Part shown: piece by piece, positions 43,967 through 52,391 of the stretch
How the letters are laid out: each line of letters starts with the position of its first letter
How positions within the stretch are numbered: the stretch's first letter is position 1
Assembly: GCF_000174435.1 (NCBI RefSeq)
Contig: NZ_ACJN02000003.1
Location: 1,041,574-1,105,573 of the forward strand
Direction of reading: 5' to 3'
Length of the DNA: 64,000 nucleotides
Source: Desulfonatronospira thiodismutans ASO3-1
Lineage (GTDB): Bacteria > Desulfobacterota > Desulfovibrionia > Desulfovibrionales > Desulfonatronovibrionaceae
Notes under the pieces: model-generated
The model's input: only the letters and a program-made list of their open reading frames with translations
Database searches by the model: none
Told to the model about the DNA's origin: nothing
Position numbers and translations under genes: made by a program

Positions 43967-44425
43967 CTACAAAAAACTGACTACCTCTTCCACAAGCTCG
44001 GAAATTGAAGGAGCTGCAGCCTCAACTATTGAATTATCACTCAAATGCTTATGCTCTTTGGATTTTAAGGCAGGTTTGTGACGGGCGTTATCATACCGAA
44101 AAACTAATTTTCCATGCCTGTCCTGATAATGATACCCATAGCTCACTTTTTTGATGCCATATGCTGCATCAATGTACTCTCTGACATGTAAAGAACTGCC
44201 GTCCACCAAGACAACGCTGGCCTGAATTACAGCCTGCTTTCCCGCTCTCAATTCCTCCTGGATATCAATTACATCAGCGAATCCATAAAGGTCCATTCGC
44301 TCAATGGCGCTTCGAACCTCATGTAAATAGTTTCCATCCGGAAATTCTTTATTTCCGGATGCTGAAACTGATGGTTTTCTTTCCGGAAACGAGGAGTTTT
44401 TTCTTTTGGCAAGGAAATCAAGCAA
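43967..44425 (-). CDS. TumE-like (DUF6516) putative toxin
   Basis: 152 residues. The core V-D-G-S-S-L-H-V-R-E-Y, Y-G-Y-H-Y-Q-D, F-R-Y-D-N-A-R-H and the late H-K-H resemble the TumE/DUF6516 toxin family. The N-terminal 40 residues are less conserved, so the true start may be internal. The small helical gene 95 bp upstream in the same direction is the probable antitoxin. Confidence 0.65.
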   Translation of the reverse strand: MLDFLAKRKNSSFPERKPSVSASGNKEFPDGNYLHEVRSAIERMDLYGFADVIDIQEELRAGKQAVIQASVVLVDGSSLHVREYIDAAYGIKKVSYGYHYQDRHGKLVFRYDNARHKPALKSKEHKHLSDNSIVEAAAPSISELVEEVVSFL

Positions 44426-44520
44426 TTATGAGGAGGCGTATCTTAATACGTTGACGAATAATTGTGCAGATTGACGCCGCCAAAGGGAAAAAGAACCGTT
44501 TCCGGATGAAAACTAAATAA

Positions 44521-44817
44521 TCATGTATTTGCATGAGTTATTCCATTCAAGATATCAATTCTTTGCAACAAAGAAGAGGCCAGCCTGTATTCTCCTGCCC
44601 ACTTCACATACTCCATGTCCTGCCCTTCAAGGTCTTCAGCAGACCAGTTTTCCAAAAAATCCAAAGATGACACATTGTATTTTTTCTCAAATTCTGCCAG
44701 ACGTTTTCGGCTCAATTCAAGGCTGTACTGCAACCTCGATTTTTCCATGGTCAGGGCATCAAATAAAATTTCACTGGCTTTTTCCGGGTGCTCTGCTTTA
44801 AGTTTCAACTCACTCAT
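44521..44817 (-). CDS. Small helical protein, putative antitoxin of the TumE-like toxin
   Basis: 98 residues from the ATG at 44817 with a strong GGGAGGG site; a longer frame to 44928 lacks one. It begins S-E-L-K-L-K-A-E-H-P-E-K-A-S-E-I and contains L-D-F-L-E-N-W-S-A-E-D-L-E. The sequence is helical and charged, with a segment F-E-K-K-Y-N-V. I do not recognise a named family; the antitoxin role is inferred from its position. Confidence 0.55.
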   Translation of the reverse strand: MSELKLKAEHPEKASEILFDALTMEKSRLQYSLELSRKRLAEFEKKYNVSSLDFLENWSAEDLEGQDMEYVKWAGEYRLASSLLQRIDILNGITHANT

Positions 44818-44929
44818 CAAAGAATCCCTCCCTTTATAACTTATTCTTTTGTGCATTCGAATATAGCTGTCACTTATGTCTGAGTCAATCTCGGACCTCC
44901 CGGTCCAGCCATGAGCGCCATAAAACACC

Positions 44930-45140
44930 CAGCACTCACTTTAATAATTTCTGTTTCATCACAAGCAAACAAATGGAAAAGTAAGTGCCGGGTCAGCGCA
45001 GCTGGTTTCACTGGGATGTGCAGCCCCCAAACCTCCCCCGCCCCATGCCTGCCCCGTGAATCATTTATCCTGTGAAATGTACAGCAGTACGAGCGTCAGC
45101 GGATTTCACCGGGAGCCCAAAGGGCCACCTGTCGTAGACA
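44930..45140 (+). repeat. Hairpin-chain element
   Basis: Contains the CACTCACTTT/AAAAGTAAGTG long hairpin (44934-44989), GGTTTCACTGGGATGTGCAG, and a GAGCGTCAGCGGATTTCACC module. It resembles 37590-37690. Confidence 0.7.
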
Positions 45141-45149
45141 GGGGTTTCA

Positions 45150-45315
45150 CCGGGGCCCCATGCCCCCTGCTCTATGCTCTATGCCCCATGCCTTCTTCCC
45201 CCATGCCCTATGCCCCATGCCCTATGCCCCCATGCCCCATGCCCCATGCCCCATGCCTTGAATCCCCCAATCCCTAACTCCCTGAATTCCTAAATTCCCC
45301 AATCCCCCAATTTCT
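45150..45315. repeat. Heptamer-repeat tract
   Basis: GCTCTATGCCCCATGCC units followed by CCCCAATCCCTAACTCC units, C-rich on plus, ending 12 bp before the promoter at 45327. Confidence 0.85.
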
Positions 45316-45326
45316 TTTATAATCTC

Positions 45327-45355
45327 TTGACAACAAGCCCCCCTTGCCAGATAAT
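45327..45355 (+). promoter_or_regulatory. Near-consensus sigma70 promoter cassette
   Basis: TTGACA at 45327-45332, 17-bp spacer, GATAAT at 45350-45355. The same cassette, starting from TTTCTTTTATAATCTC, occurs at 48590-48635. Confidence 0.85.
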
Positions 45356-45393
45356 ATTTATTATTTGTATTTTGTTTGCAGATTCATGGAGAG

Positions 45394-45517
45394 GTATCTG
45401 TTTAGCACTTTGCATGCGGCACGGGGACTGACTCTCTCAGGCCTTGTTTTTTAAACCTGTTTTCTTACATCAAAAAAAGGGCTGGGGTACCTGCCTCCTG
45501 CTTTACTTACTCACTAT
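45394..45517 (+). mobile_element. Degenerate copy of the GTATCTGTTTAGC MITE upstream of a PIN gene
   Basis: GTATCTGTTTAGC at 45394-45406 is the intact terminal repeat. It is followed by ACTTTGCATGCGGCACGGGG and later GTACCTGCCTCCTGCTTTAC, which aligns with the other half of the 151-bp element at 57845. The far terminal repeat is missing; the homology ends at the start codon of the PIN gene. Confidence 0.7.
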
Positions 45518-45964
45518 ATGAAATTATATCTTGATTTATGCTTATTTTATAGATCATTTGACGATCAAAGTAATGAAAGGATTAAACTTGAAACTAACAT
45601 TTTAATCATTTTGTTGGGCTATGTCTCAACTGGTAAAGCTCACCTGGTAAATTCATTTGCTTTGGAATTTGAAAACAGCAAAAACCCGAAATTGGAAAAT
45701 AAGATCAAGGTATCCAGTTTATTAAGCTATGCTACGGATTACATAGAATATGATGAAAAAATTGTGACCAGATCCATAACGCTTGAAAAAAATGGAATTA
45801 TGAGCATGGATGCCCTGCATATTGCATGCGCTGAATATGCCAATGTCGATTATTTTATTACTTGTGATGACAAATTGATCAAGCAGCTAAAAAAGACAAT
45901 GAATTTAAAAATAGCTTGCTATGATTCCATTGATTTTATTTATAGGGAGATTTTTAAGTTATGA
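45518..45964 (+). CDS. PIN-domain ribonuclease toxin
   Basis: 148 residues. It starts K-L-Y-L-D-L-C-L-F-Y-R-S-F-D-D (first acidic residue of the PIN site), with G-I-M-S-M-D-A-L-H-I-A-C-A-E and Y-F-I-T-C-D-D-K-L supplying the other acidic positions. It resembles VapC-like proteins. The ATG has no visible Shine-Dalgarno; MITE-derived sequence lies directly upstream. It overlaps the putative antitoxin gene by 4 bp. Confidence 0.8.
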   Translation: MKLYLDLCLFYRSFDDQSNERIKLETNILIILLGYVSTGKAHLVNSFALEFENSKNPKLENKIKVSSLLSYATDYIEYDEKIVTRSITLEKNGIMSMDALHIACAEYANVDYFITCDDKLIKQLKKTMNLKIACYDSIDFIYREIFKL

Positions 45965-46170
45965 TAGAAGCAACACAGCTCACTCCAAAAGAAATTAGAA
46001 GTATTGGTTGGGATGTACTTTTAAAAAAACTGGGTCCCAATGGAGCATTACAATTCATTTTAGACTACGAAAAAGGTTATGGAAATTATTGTGAATTACG
46101 CAAAGAAATTTTCAAAGATAAAACCGTACAAGACCTTGTGCAAGAAATGAAAAATGAAGGCTATGCCTAA
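45961..46170 (+). CDS. Small putative antitoxin partner of the PIN protein
   Basis: 69 residues: L-T-P-K-E-I-R-S-I-G-W-D-V-L-L-K-K-L-G-P, then F-I-L-D-Y-E-K-G-Y-G-N-Y and V-Q-D-L-V-Q-E-M-K. Such short proteins commonly accompany PIN toxins. Toxin-before-antitoxin order with ATG/stop overlap suggests coupled translation. Confidence 0.7.
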   Translation: MIEATQLTPKEIRSIGWDVLLKKLGPNGALQFILDYEKGYGNYCELRKEIFKDKTVQDLVQEMKNEGYA

Positions 46171-46184
46171 CATATTTGTTCTGG

Positions 46185-46289
46185 GAAGAATTCTTTACAC
46201 CGGAAACTGTGGAGCGTATTCATTCCATGATCCGGGATGAAAAGACCCCACATCGGGTGATAGAAACCCCGGTATATAAATATGCATAG
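46185..46289 (+). pseudogene. C-terminal gene fragment
   Basis: An open stretch without start reads E-E-F-F-T-P-E-T-V-E-R-I-H-S-M-I-R-D and ends E-T-P-V-Y-K-Y-A before TAG. It looks like the tail of a small antitoxin-type protein. No N-terminal part is found. Confidence 0.45.
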
Positions 46290-46326
46290 TCTTGCGTTTT
46301 TGCCCCAAGCGCTGCAGGAGCGAGCT

Positions 46327-46811
46327 GTAACCATTCAGGGGGTGCCAGTAATCACCACCGAGAGAAGCCTTAAGGCGTACTCCCCAGCCGTTAGCGGCAA
46401 AGCCGCCCGCTCGCCCCGTGAAACAGACTTTTGTCTCCGCGCAGCGGGTTTCACCGGGGTGTGCAACGAAGTTGCCCGTGCCAAAAAGATCTTCTCCGGC
46501 ACGGGAAGCCTACAGGCTTCACACAGGTGCTCCGCACACACGGTTTAAAAGCATAAAGAACTCAGGCACTCTGTCAGGCAAAAAACGCCTTCAGGACAAG
46601 CACCCCTCTTCAACCGTGAGCGGCAGAGCCGCCCGTGTGAGGTTCTCAAACCTCCCGTGCCAAAAAAATCTTCTCTGGCACGGGAAGCCTGCAGGCTTCA
46701 CACAGGTGCTTCGCACACACGGTTTTGAAGAATAATGATCACCATAAAAGCTTTTCCCGCCTGCCAGACAGACAACCCAGCATGGTTCCAGCCCCCCCTC
46801 AAAGGTTAGAC
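46327..46811. mobile_element. Hairpin-chain element with GTAACCATTCAGGGG end
   Basis: It starts GTAACCATTCAGGGGGTGCC and ends CCCCCCTCAAAGGTTA, an imperfect inverted match. The interior contains GCGGCaaaGCCGC, TGAAAC/GTTTCA, GCAACgaaGTTGC, CCGTGCC/GGCACGGG, GAAGCCTxxAGGCTTC and GTGCtccGCACAC units, most of them twice. It resembles the 618-bp element at 59742. No clear target duplication. Confidence 0.6.
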
Positions 46812-46949
46812 CCTATGCATTTCCCCCAAAGTGCTTACCCATAAAATACTGCTTGTCATGAGATAATCTAGATAGTATATTTTTATAGATGCATAACTTA
46901 CCGGAAAACCCCATTGAATTCATTAAAAGCTGCGTCAAAGCCAGGAGAC

Positions 46950-47185
46950 TCTAACGCGGGCTTTGCCCGCAACCCAATAAAGAAAAGAGTTATTTGACAG
47001 GATTAACAGGATTAAGAGATGGATAAAGAAAAAAATGCAATCTGCAGCTTCCGGCTTGCCCTGTGAAATTCCGAAGGACAGCGCAGCTGATTTCACCGGG
47101 GCCGCTGATTGCTTATCCTGTTAAGCCTGTTAATCCTGTCTAAGTTTCTTGTTCTTTATGACAGGATTTCAGGAGTAACTCACTA
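46950..47185. repeat. Composite repeat, copy 2
   Basis: Shares GCGGGCTTTGCCCGCAACCC, ATTTGACAGGATTAACAGG, GCTGATTGCTTATCCTGTTA and TGACAGGATTTCAGGA with 40046-40425. TTGACAGGATTAA and TTAATCCTGTC form outer inverted repeats. 46812-46949 has nothing recognisable. Confidence 0.75.
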
Positions 47186-47206
47186 CCGGACTCACAAGGA
47201 CAAAAA

Positions 47207-47428
47207 ATGAAATGCCATGTATGCGGTGGTCGCATGGATAGTATCCGTAGCGACCTGCCCTTTAAGCTGGACCAGCACAAAATTATTGTTGTGAAAGATA
47301 TGCCGGTTGAGCAATGCCAATCTTGCTACGAATTTTTGATTCAAGATCCGGTAATGGAATATCTTGATTGTCTCCTGGACTCCGTTGATTCAGGAATTGA
47401 ACTCGAAGTAAGGCGTTTCGCAGCATAG
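47207..47428 (+). CDS. YgiT-type zinc-finger protein (orphan antitoxin)
   Basis: 73 residues. C-H-V-C-G-G-R-M at the N-terminus and V-E-Q-C-Q-S-C-Y-E form the two CxxC knuckles of YgiT/MqsA-type zinc fingers. These are usually half of a toxin-antitoxin pair with a DUF4258 partner upstream; none is present here. The helix-turn-helix part of MqsA is also absent. Confidence 0.8.
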   Translation: MKCHVCGGRMDSIRSDLPFKLDQHKIIVVKDMPVEQCQSCYEFLIQDPVMEYLDCLLDSVDSGIELEVRRFAA

Positions 47429-47435
47429 CAGACCG

Positions 47436-47876
47436 TTGTATAAGCGGCTTCAGGACTGTCCCCAATATGTCTCCCTCAACATGTTTATGGTCTACACTGA
47501 AAGTTTTTCCAATGTCCGCGATTTTTTCTTATTGATTCGCCGCAAAAAAGACCTGGCCCGGAGGGCCGCATCTGAGGCGAAACTCAAAGAAGAAAAACTC
47601 CAGGGTCTTAGTTCCGTCTTTCGAAAGCACGGAGTTTCGTGCGCTTATGTCTTTGGCTCGGTTCATACCGGGAGTTGCAGAAGGGATTCGGATATTGATC
47701 TGTACGTGGAGGCAGTAACCCCTGATGATTTCTGGAAACTGTGGAGAGACCTGGAGACCCGGACAGGCGAAAACATTGACCTTTACTGTGACCGGGATGA
47801 CCCCGTGTTTACCCGGAAGATCAAACAAAGAGGAAAGCTGATCTATGAAAGCGGCAACAGCCCTGCTGAAAGCTGA
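47436..47876 (+). CDS. mntA: MNT-type minimal nucleotidyltransferase (antitoxin)
   Basis: 146 residues as the longest frame; the domain begins around residue 50 and the true start may be internal. G-S-V-H-T-G-S-C-R-R-D-S-D-I-D-L-Y matches the G-S-x10-D-x-D nucleotidyltransferase motif. MntA proteins silence their HEPN partner by polyadenylylation. It overlaps the HEPN gene by 32 bp. Confidence 0.85.
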   Translation: MYKRLQDCPQYVSLNMFMVYTESFSNVRDFFLLIRRKKDLARRAASEAKLKEEKLQGLSSVFRKHGVSCAYVFGSVHTGSCRRDSDIDLYVEAVTPDDFWKLWRDLETRTGENIDLYCDRDDPVFTRKIKQRGKLIYESGNSPAES

Positions 47877-48345
47877 TATCCAGGACGAGTTAAGCAAGCT
47901 CGAAAAGGTCTACAACGAATTTAAGTCCTTTGCTCCCAAACTGGACTTAAAAGACGATGAAATGGGCAATTACGACAAAATCGTTGTAGGTTACCTTCTG
48001 CACAGCTTTTACAATGGCTGCGAAAATATTTTTCGATCCGTGGCGGCTTTTTTTGAAAACGATCTGGGCACGGGCAGCTGGCATAAAGATCTGCTCAGGC
48101 GCATGAGGCTGGAAATTACCGGATACAGGCCACGAGTAATCTCTGATGAACTCTACGCCTGCCTTGATGACTTCCGGGGGTTCAGGCACCGTTTCAGACA
48201 TTCCTACGGCTTTGAGCTGGACTGGGAGCGGGAAAAGGTTGTGGCCCGAAAAATGGATAAAGCTTTTCAACTCATGCAGGAAGAACTGACCGTGTTCATG
48301 TCCAGGCTGGACAGTCTGGATGGACTTGAGGCGGATGATCTGTAG
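47845..48345 (+). CDS. hepT: HEPN-family toxin (HepT-like)
   Basis: 166 residues, all helical. The R-H-R-F-R-H-S-Y motif near residue 118 is the R-x4-H-x-Y RNase signature of HEPN/HepT toxins. Partner of the preceding MNT protein. Confidence 0.85.
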   Translation: MKAATALLKADIQDELSKLEKVYNEFKSFAPKLDLKDDEMGNYDKIVVGYLLHSFYNGCENIFRSVAAFFENDLGTGSWHKDLLRRMRLEITGYRPRVISDELYACLDDFRGFRHRFRHSYGFELDWEREKVVARKMDKAFQLMQEELTVFMSRLDSLDGLEADDL

Positions 48346-48392
48346 TCCAGAACCCGGTTATCCTGGGACTTAAATCAATCAGGAAATTGCAA

Positions 48393-48600
48393 ACTCCCCA
48401 GCCCCACACTCCCATACGCCCACACTCTCATACTCCCATACCCTCTTCCCCCATGCCCCATGCCCCATGCCCCACACTCCCCCACTCCCATACTCCCCTA
48501 CTCCCATACTCCCACACTCCCATACTCCCCTACTCCCATACTCCCACACTCCCACACTCCCATACCCCCATACTTTCCCCAATCCCCCAATTTCTTTTAT
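48393..48600. repeat. Heptamer-repeat tract (CCCATACT/CCCACACT variants)
   Basis: Units such as CCCACACTCCCATACTCCCC repeat over 200 bp with one CCCCATG block in the middle. C-rich on plus. It ends at the promoter cassette at 48607. Confidence 0.85.
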
Positions 48601-48606
48601 AATCTC

Positions 48607-48635
48607 TTGACAACAAGCCCCCCTTGCCAGACAAT
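48607..48635 (+). promoter_or_regulatory. Sigma70 promoter cassette, separated from its gene by IS21
   Basis: TTGACA, 17-bp spacer, GACAAT; nearly identical to 45327-45355. The IS21 element begins 22 bp downstream. Before insertion this cassette probably drove the AbrB/RelE-type module that now starts at 52113. Confidence 0.7.
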
Positions 48636-48765
48636 AATTCTTATTTGTATGCTTTATGTTAGCGCCGGCTTGAAGATGCCATAAAACGCCGGTTTAAAAA
48701 TGTTGTTTTGGAGCAACCGCCAGCTCCAGACATAAAGGTTGATGCCGGCGGTTGCCTATGCGGAG

Positions 48766-49527
48766 CTATTGTTCCTGAACCTGGTCTTTCATCCGATAGC
48801 TTTTGCCTTCAATGAGGATAGTTTCGGCATGGTGCAGAAGTCTGTCCAACATGGCTGAGGTCAGGGTGCTGTCGTTGTTGAACACCTCGGGCCATTTCTT
48901 GAAGGCTCTGTTGGTGGTCAGGATGGTTGATTTTTGTTCGTAGCGCTGGCTTATGACCTGGAAGAGCAGGTCTGCACCTTGCTTGTCTATGGGCAGGTAG
49001 CCAAGCTCATCCAGAATGAGCAGTTCAGGACTTACATATTTCTTGAGCTCTATTTTGAGCTTGTGTGCAGCCTGTGCGGCCGAGAGGGTGTTTATGACAT
49101 CTATGGTGGTGGCAAACAGCACAGAATGCTTTTCCAGGCATGCACTGTAACCCAGGGCTGTGGCTATGTGTGATTTGCCCAGGCCTACTCCTCCGAGGAT
49201 TATTATGTTGGCCTTGTCCTTCATAAATCCAAGGCGAAAGAGGTTTTGGATGGCCGGGCGGTTGATCTTGGTCGGCCATGTCCAGTCGAAGTTCTCCATG
49301 GTTTTTATGCCTGGGAAACGGGCCATCCTGATACGGCGTTGGATGGAGCGATCATGCCTGGCATCTGCTTCTGCCTGGACCAGCCTGGCCAGATAGCCCA
49401 GATGATCCCAGTTCTGCCTGGCAGCCTTGTCAGCCGCCGGCCTGTACTGCTCTTTTATACAGGTTAGCTTGAGCAGCTGGAGATTTTCTTCCAGCCTGTG
49501 CACCTCACTTTGGTGTTTGTTGGTCAT
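48766..49527 (-). CDS. istB: IS21 helper ATPase IstB
   Basis: 253 residues of the AAA+ DnaC/IstB family. Walker A is G-G-V-G-L-G-K-S-H-I-A, Walker B L-L-I-L-D-E-L-G-Y-L, and sensor I L-T-T-N-R. It directs IstA to target DNA. Its ATG overlaps the istA stop by 4 bp. Confidence 0.95.
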   Translation of the reverse strand: MTNKHQSEVHRLEENLQLLKLTCIKEQYRPAADKAARQNWDHLGYLARLVQAEADARHDRSIQRRIRMARFPGIKTMENFDWTWPTKINRPAIQNLFRLGFMKDKANIIILGGVGLGKSHIATALGYSACLEKHSVLFATTIDVINTLSAAQAAHKLKIELKKYVSPELLILDELGYLPIDKQGADLLFQVISQRYEQKSTILTTNRAFKKWPEVFNNDSTLTSAMLDRLLHHAETILIEGKSYRMKDQVQEQ

Positions 49528-50998
49528 GGGTTTTTCTCCTTGGGTTTGTCGTAAATACTTAGATCAGGGTCTTTGACTTCAATATCCAGCAGATCCTCTC
49601 GCCTGGTCAGATGCAGGGCTCCTGGTGCGGGCATGGTCCTGGCTCTTTGCTCCAGGATGTTGGCTACATACTCACAGGAGAAGGCACTGTAGGTGAATGC
49701 GTCGTCCATGGCCCTGGACACGGCTTCAGAGCCATAGATTTCGCTTAAGGCTACAATCTTCTGGACATGGTGTTTGATGTTCAAGTGCTTTTTCTCCAAC
49801 TCAAAAAAGTAATCCTTTGCTCTTGGGGACAAAGCCAGGAACCGGGAAAACAATTGCTGATCCCTGGCTGCCCGGCGCTGGGCAATAAGCTCCTGGACAT
49901 GATCGGGGTCTTCAATGTCCCTTTTTTTATCAAAGCTGCGGACATGCCTGGCCACAAGATTGTTGCCGTCATAGATGCATAAGCGATCAGGATAAGTCTT
50001 CAAGGTCAGGCGTTTGCCTGCGTACCTGGCTGGCACGGAATAGCGGTTGGACTCCAGGGTGATCCGGAACTGCGACGAGGCCCGGACCTGGGTTAAGACT
50101 CCGATATCATAGGTGTTAACAGGCAGGGGCAAAAGGTGCTCTCTTTCTTCTTCAAGCATGTCCACCGGCTTCTTGCCGGTCTGGGCATGGATACGCACAT
50201 TGGCTGTTGCCCTGCACCAGTGGCGGGCGTAATGGTTGATGGCCCGGTAATCCGGCAGTTCAAGGCCGGCCAGCAAGTTCTTTTTGACATAACCTATGGC
50301 ATTCTCCACCCGGCCTTTTTCATGGGGCTTTCTGACTCCGCAGGCACTGATCTCAAAACCCCAGTGCCTTGCAAAGTCAAGATATTTGGGGTTAGAACCG
50401 GTTTTGGCCAAAGGGGGTGCTTGAGCACTGCACATTTCAGGTTGTCCACCATGATTTTTCTGGGGACCGCCCCGAATGCGTCAAAGGCGTTTTGATGACA
50501 GGCCAGGAAGTGCTCCATGCTTTGGGAGACAGTGAACTCAAGATACATCATCCTGCTGTAGCAAAGGACCATGACAAAGAAGCTGAGATTGCGCCTGCTG
50601 TCTCCCACCTGGATGGAGCCGTGATTTCCCCAGTCAACCTGGGCGCACTCTCCTGGGGCAAAGGCCAGACTTAAAAAGGCCCTGGACCTTTTGGGCCTGA
50701 CTTTGCTTATGTATTCCTTGAGAATGGAGGAGCCTCCTGTATAGCCCTGCTCCTTGATGCTGCGCAAAACCTGGACGGCTGTGTAGGGGTGCTCCTCCAG
50801 CATCCTGACGATGGTATCCTTGAAGGGATCAAGCTTGCTTGGTCTTGTTACTGACTTTCTTTGATGAAACTGCTTTGCTTCGAGCCATTTGCCCACTGTA
50901 CGCGGATCCAGCTGCAGTTCTTTTGCTATCTGGGCCGGGGTAAGTCCTTTTTGTTCATGGTAGTGCTTTATTCTGGCATAAAGCTCATAATCAATCAT
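49524..50998 (-). pseudogene. istA: IS21 transposase IstA, frameshifted
   Basis: Two frames cover one protein. 50998 to about 50410 holds the N-terminal helix-turn-helix (L-T-P-A-Q-I-A-K-E-L-Q-L-D) and the first part of the DDE core (A-Q-V-D-W-G-N-H-G). About 50435 to 49524 holds the rest, with H-E-K-G-R-V-E-N-A-I-G-Y supplying the last acidic residue. The switch occurs at a run of five Gs (plus strand, about 50414-50418), so the gene is a recent pseudogene, a sequencing error, or uses slippage. Confidence 0.88.
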
Positions 50999-51384
50999 GT
51001 GTTACCCCCGGCAAGTTTTTTGAGAACGTCTGAGAAGTGCACAGGCCCGGCCTGTGCTGTCCTGGCCTGATTTACGGGTGGGACCTGGATGGATAGAACC
51101 TGATAAAGCGGTTTCTTCCAGGCAATGAGGTCAGCCTGGATCAGATTGAAGCGCGCCTGCTGCAAAGTGACTTCATCCATGCCCAGGCGCTGCATGACAA
51201 TGGGGTCGGAGTAGTAGCTAAGCCCCTGCTGATCGCCCACGGTCACCAGGAACAGGTACAAGGCTGCTGCAGCATGGCTTAACCTCTCAATATGACCGTC
51301 ACGAACCAGCCTGTGGTCCACCCAGCTGAACTGTCTGGGAACCTTGCGCAGTCTCTGGGGATGAATCGGATACTTTTGGTACAT
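50995..51384 (-). CDS. IS21-associated helix-turn-helix accessory protein
   Basis: 129 residues from the ATG at 51384 (AGGAGG, 5-nt spacing). F-S-W-V-D-H-R-L-V-R-D-G-H-I-E and Y-S-D-P-I-V-M-Q-R-L-G-M-D look like a winged-helix segment. Its stop overlaps the istA start by 4 bp, so it is part of the transposition operon. Similar accessory genes occur in deltaproteobacterial IS21 elements, from memory. Role unknown. Confidence 0.65.
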   Translation of the reverse strand: MYQKYPIHPQRLRKVPRQFSWVDHRLVRDGHIERLSHAAAALYLFLVTVGDQQGLSYYSDPIVMQRLGMDEVTLQQARFNLIQADLIAWKKPLYQVLSIQVPPVNQARTAQAGPVHFSDVLKKLAGGNT

Positions 51385-51988
51385 GAAATCCTCCTTTGGG
51401 GTTGTTGATGACGTCACAGCCCAGGGTGTACATCTGCCGGGCGGCCCTGACGATGTCATCTTGTAACGCACTCCCGCATAAGGAGGAGATTAGTCCTATA
51501 ATAACAGATGGTTGCGTGATCCAGTGATCTTGTAACGTTTCCTCAACACGTTGATTTTCAACGCTTTTTTGGAGGCAGTGATCTTGTAACGTTTTCCTGG
51601 GAGCAGTGGTCTTGCGCCTGGCATATCCGGGATTTTGCTTTCTCCAGTTCCGGACCCTGTCCACATGGGCCGGTCCCCGGAAATAATCCCTGTTTTCAGG
51701 CTTATCCAGCCAGGCCTTTTGACTGGCTTTCTTACTGGCTGCCCGACAAGGCACTTTGGAGCAGTATTTTTGCTTGCCCCTGTTTCGATAGTCAGGACAA
51801 AAGGCTTCGCCACAGTGCAGGCAGACAACTTGTTGGCTTTGTTTGCGACCCAAGAACTTACCCTCCTTTGCCTCAGACAGGCAAAGAAGGCAGTAACGGC
51901 AAGACAGAAGAAGAGGAAGAAAAAGAAGGACAGAAAAGAAGACAAAATAAAAAATATTTTTTCTTTTCTCTTTCAGAAGAAGATACAA
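51299..51988 (-). CDS. IS21-associated zinc-finger accessory protein
   Basis: The frame allows 229 residues, but the first ~50 are hydrophobic/low-complexity and the real start is probably near 51840. The core has C-L-H-C-G-E-A-F, K-Y-C-S-K-V-P-C-R and a K-A-W-L-D-K-P-E-N-R-D-Y-F-R-G motif. The 3' end overlaps the HTH gene. It lies inside the IS21 boundaries and is probably a DNA-binding accessory factor. Confidence 0.55.
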   Translation of the reverse strand: MYLLLKEKRKNIFYFVFFSVLLFLPLLLSCRYCLLCLSEAKEGKFLGRKQSQQVVCLHCGEAFCPDYRNRGKQKYCSKVPCRAASKKASQKAWLDKPENRDYFRGPAHVDRVRNWRKQNPGYARRKTTAPRKTLQDHCLQKSVENQRVEETLQDHWITQPSVIIGLISSLCGSALQDDIVRAARQMYTLGCDVINNPKGGFHVPKVSDSSPETAQGSQTVQLGGPQAGS

Positions 51989-52112
51989 GAATAAGATATA
52001 AACAATTTCAAACCGGCATAATTAAGACATATTCAGGTTGGCGCTCACACTTTAAAAACTTCCCGGAGATACTGATCAAAATATACACTGCAAACAAGGG
52101 AGGATGTCCAAA

Positions 52113-52391
52113 ATGTCTGCCACCATGAAAATCAATGCCCGGGGACAGATCAAGATTCCCAAGAATATAATGCAATCCCTTAACATCGGTCCCGGGGACT
52201 ACATAGAAATCGATTTGGAGTCTGGCAAGGCAATCATGAAGCCCCGGAAATTGATTGATCCTTCCCAGTCCTGGTACTGGACCCCGGATTGGCAGGTCAC
52301 AGAAGTCAAAGTAGATGAGGAGGTCGATAACAATCAGGTATCGCAGACCTTCTATAGTGCAGAAGAGGGTTTGAAGTGGCTCGAAGAGTAA
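52113..52391 (+). CDS. AbrB/MazE-type antitoxin
   Basis: 92 residues. M-K-I-N-A-R-G-Q-I-K-I-P-K-N-I is the swapped-hairpin AbrB DNA-binding motif; the acidic C-terminus would wrap the toxin. AAGGGAGG precedes the ATG at 52113. It overlaps the toxin gene by 16 bp. The IS21 element now separates it from its likely promoter at 48607. Confidence 0.85.
   Translation: MSATMKINARGQIKIPKNIMQSLNIGPGDYIEIDLESGKAIMKPRKLIDPSQSWYWTPDWQVTEVKVDEEVDNNQVSQTFYSAEEGLKWLEE

Larger units (their letters stand above)
48657..52049. mobile_element. IS21-family insertion sequence, about 3.39 kb, 5-bp target duplication
   Basis: The left end TGTTAGCGCC (48657) and the right end GGCGCTCACA (to 52049) are inverted copies. 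Imperfect similarity extends about 45 bp inwards and includes an internal GCCGGTTT on each side. CTTTA flanks both sides (48652-48656 and 52050-52054), a target duplication. The element carries four minus-strand genes: zinc-finger protein, HTH protein, istA (frameshifted) and istB. Confidence 0.9.
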
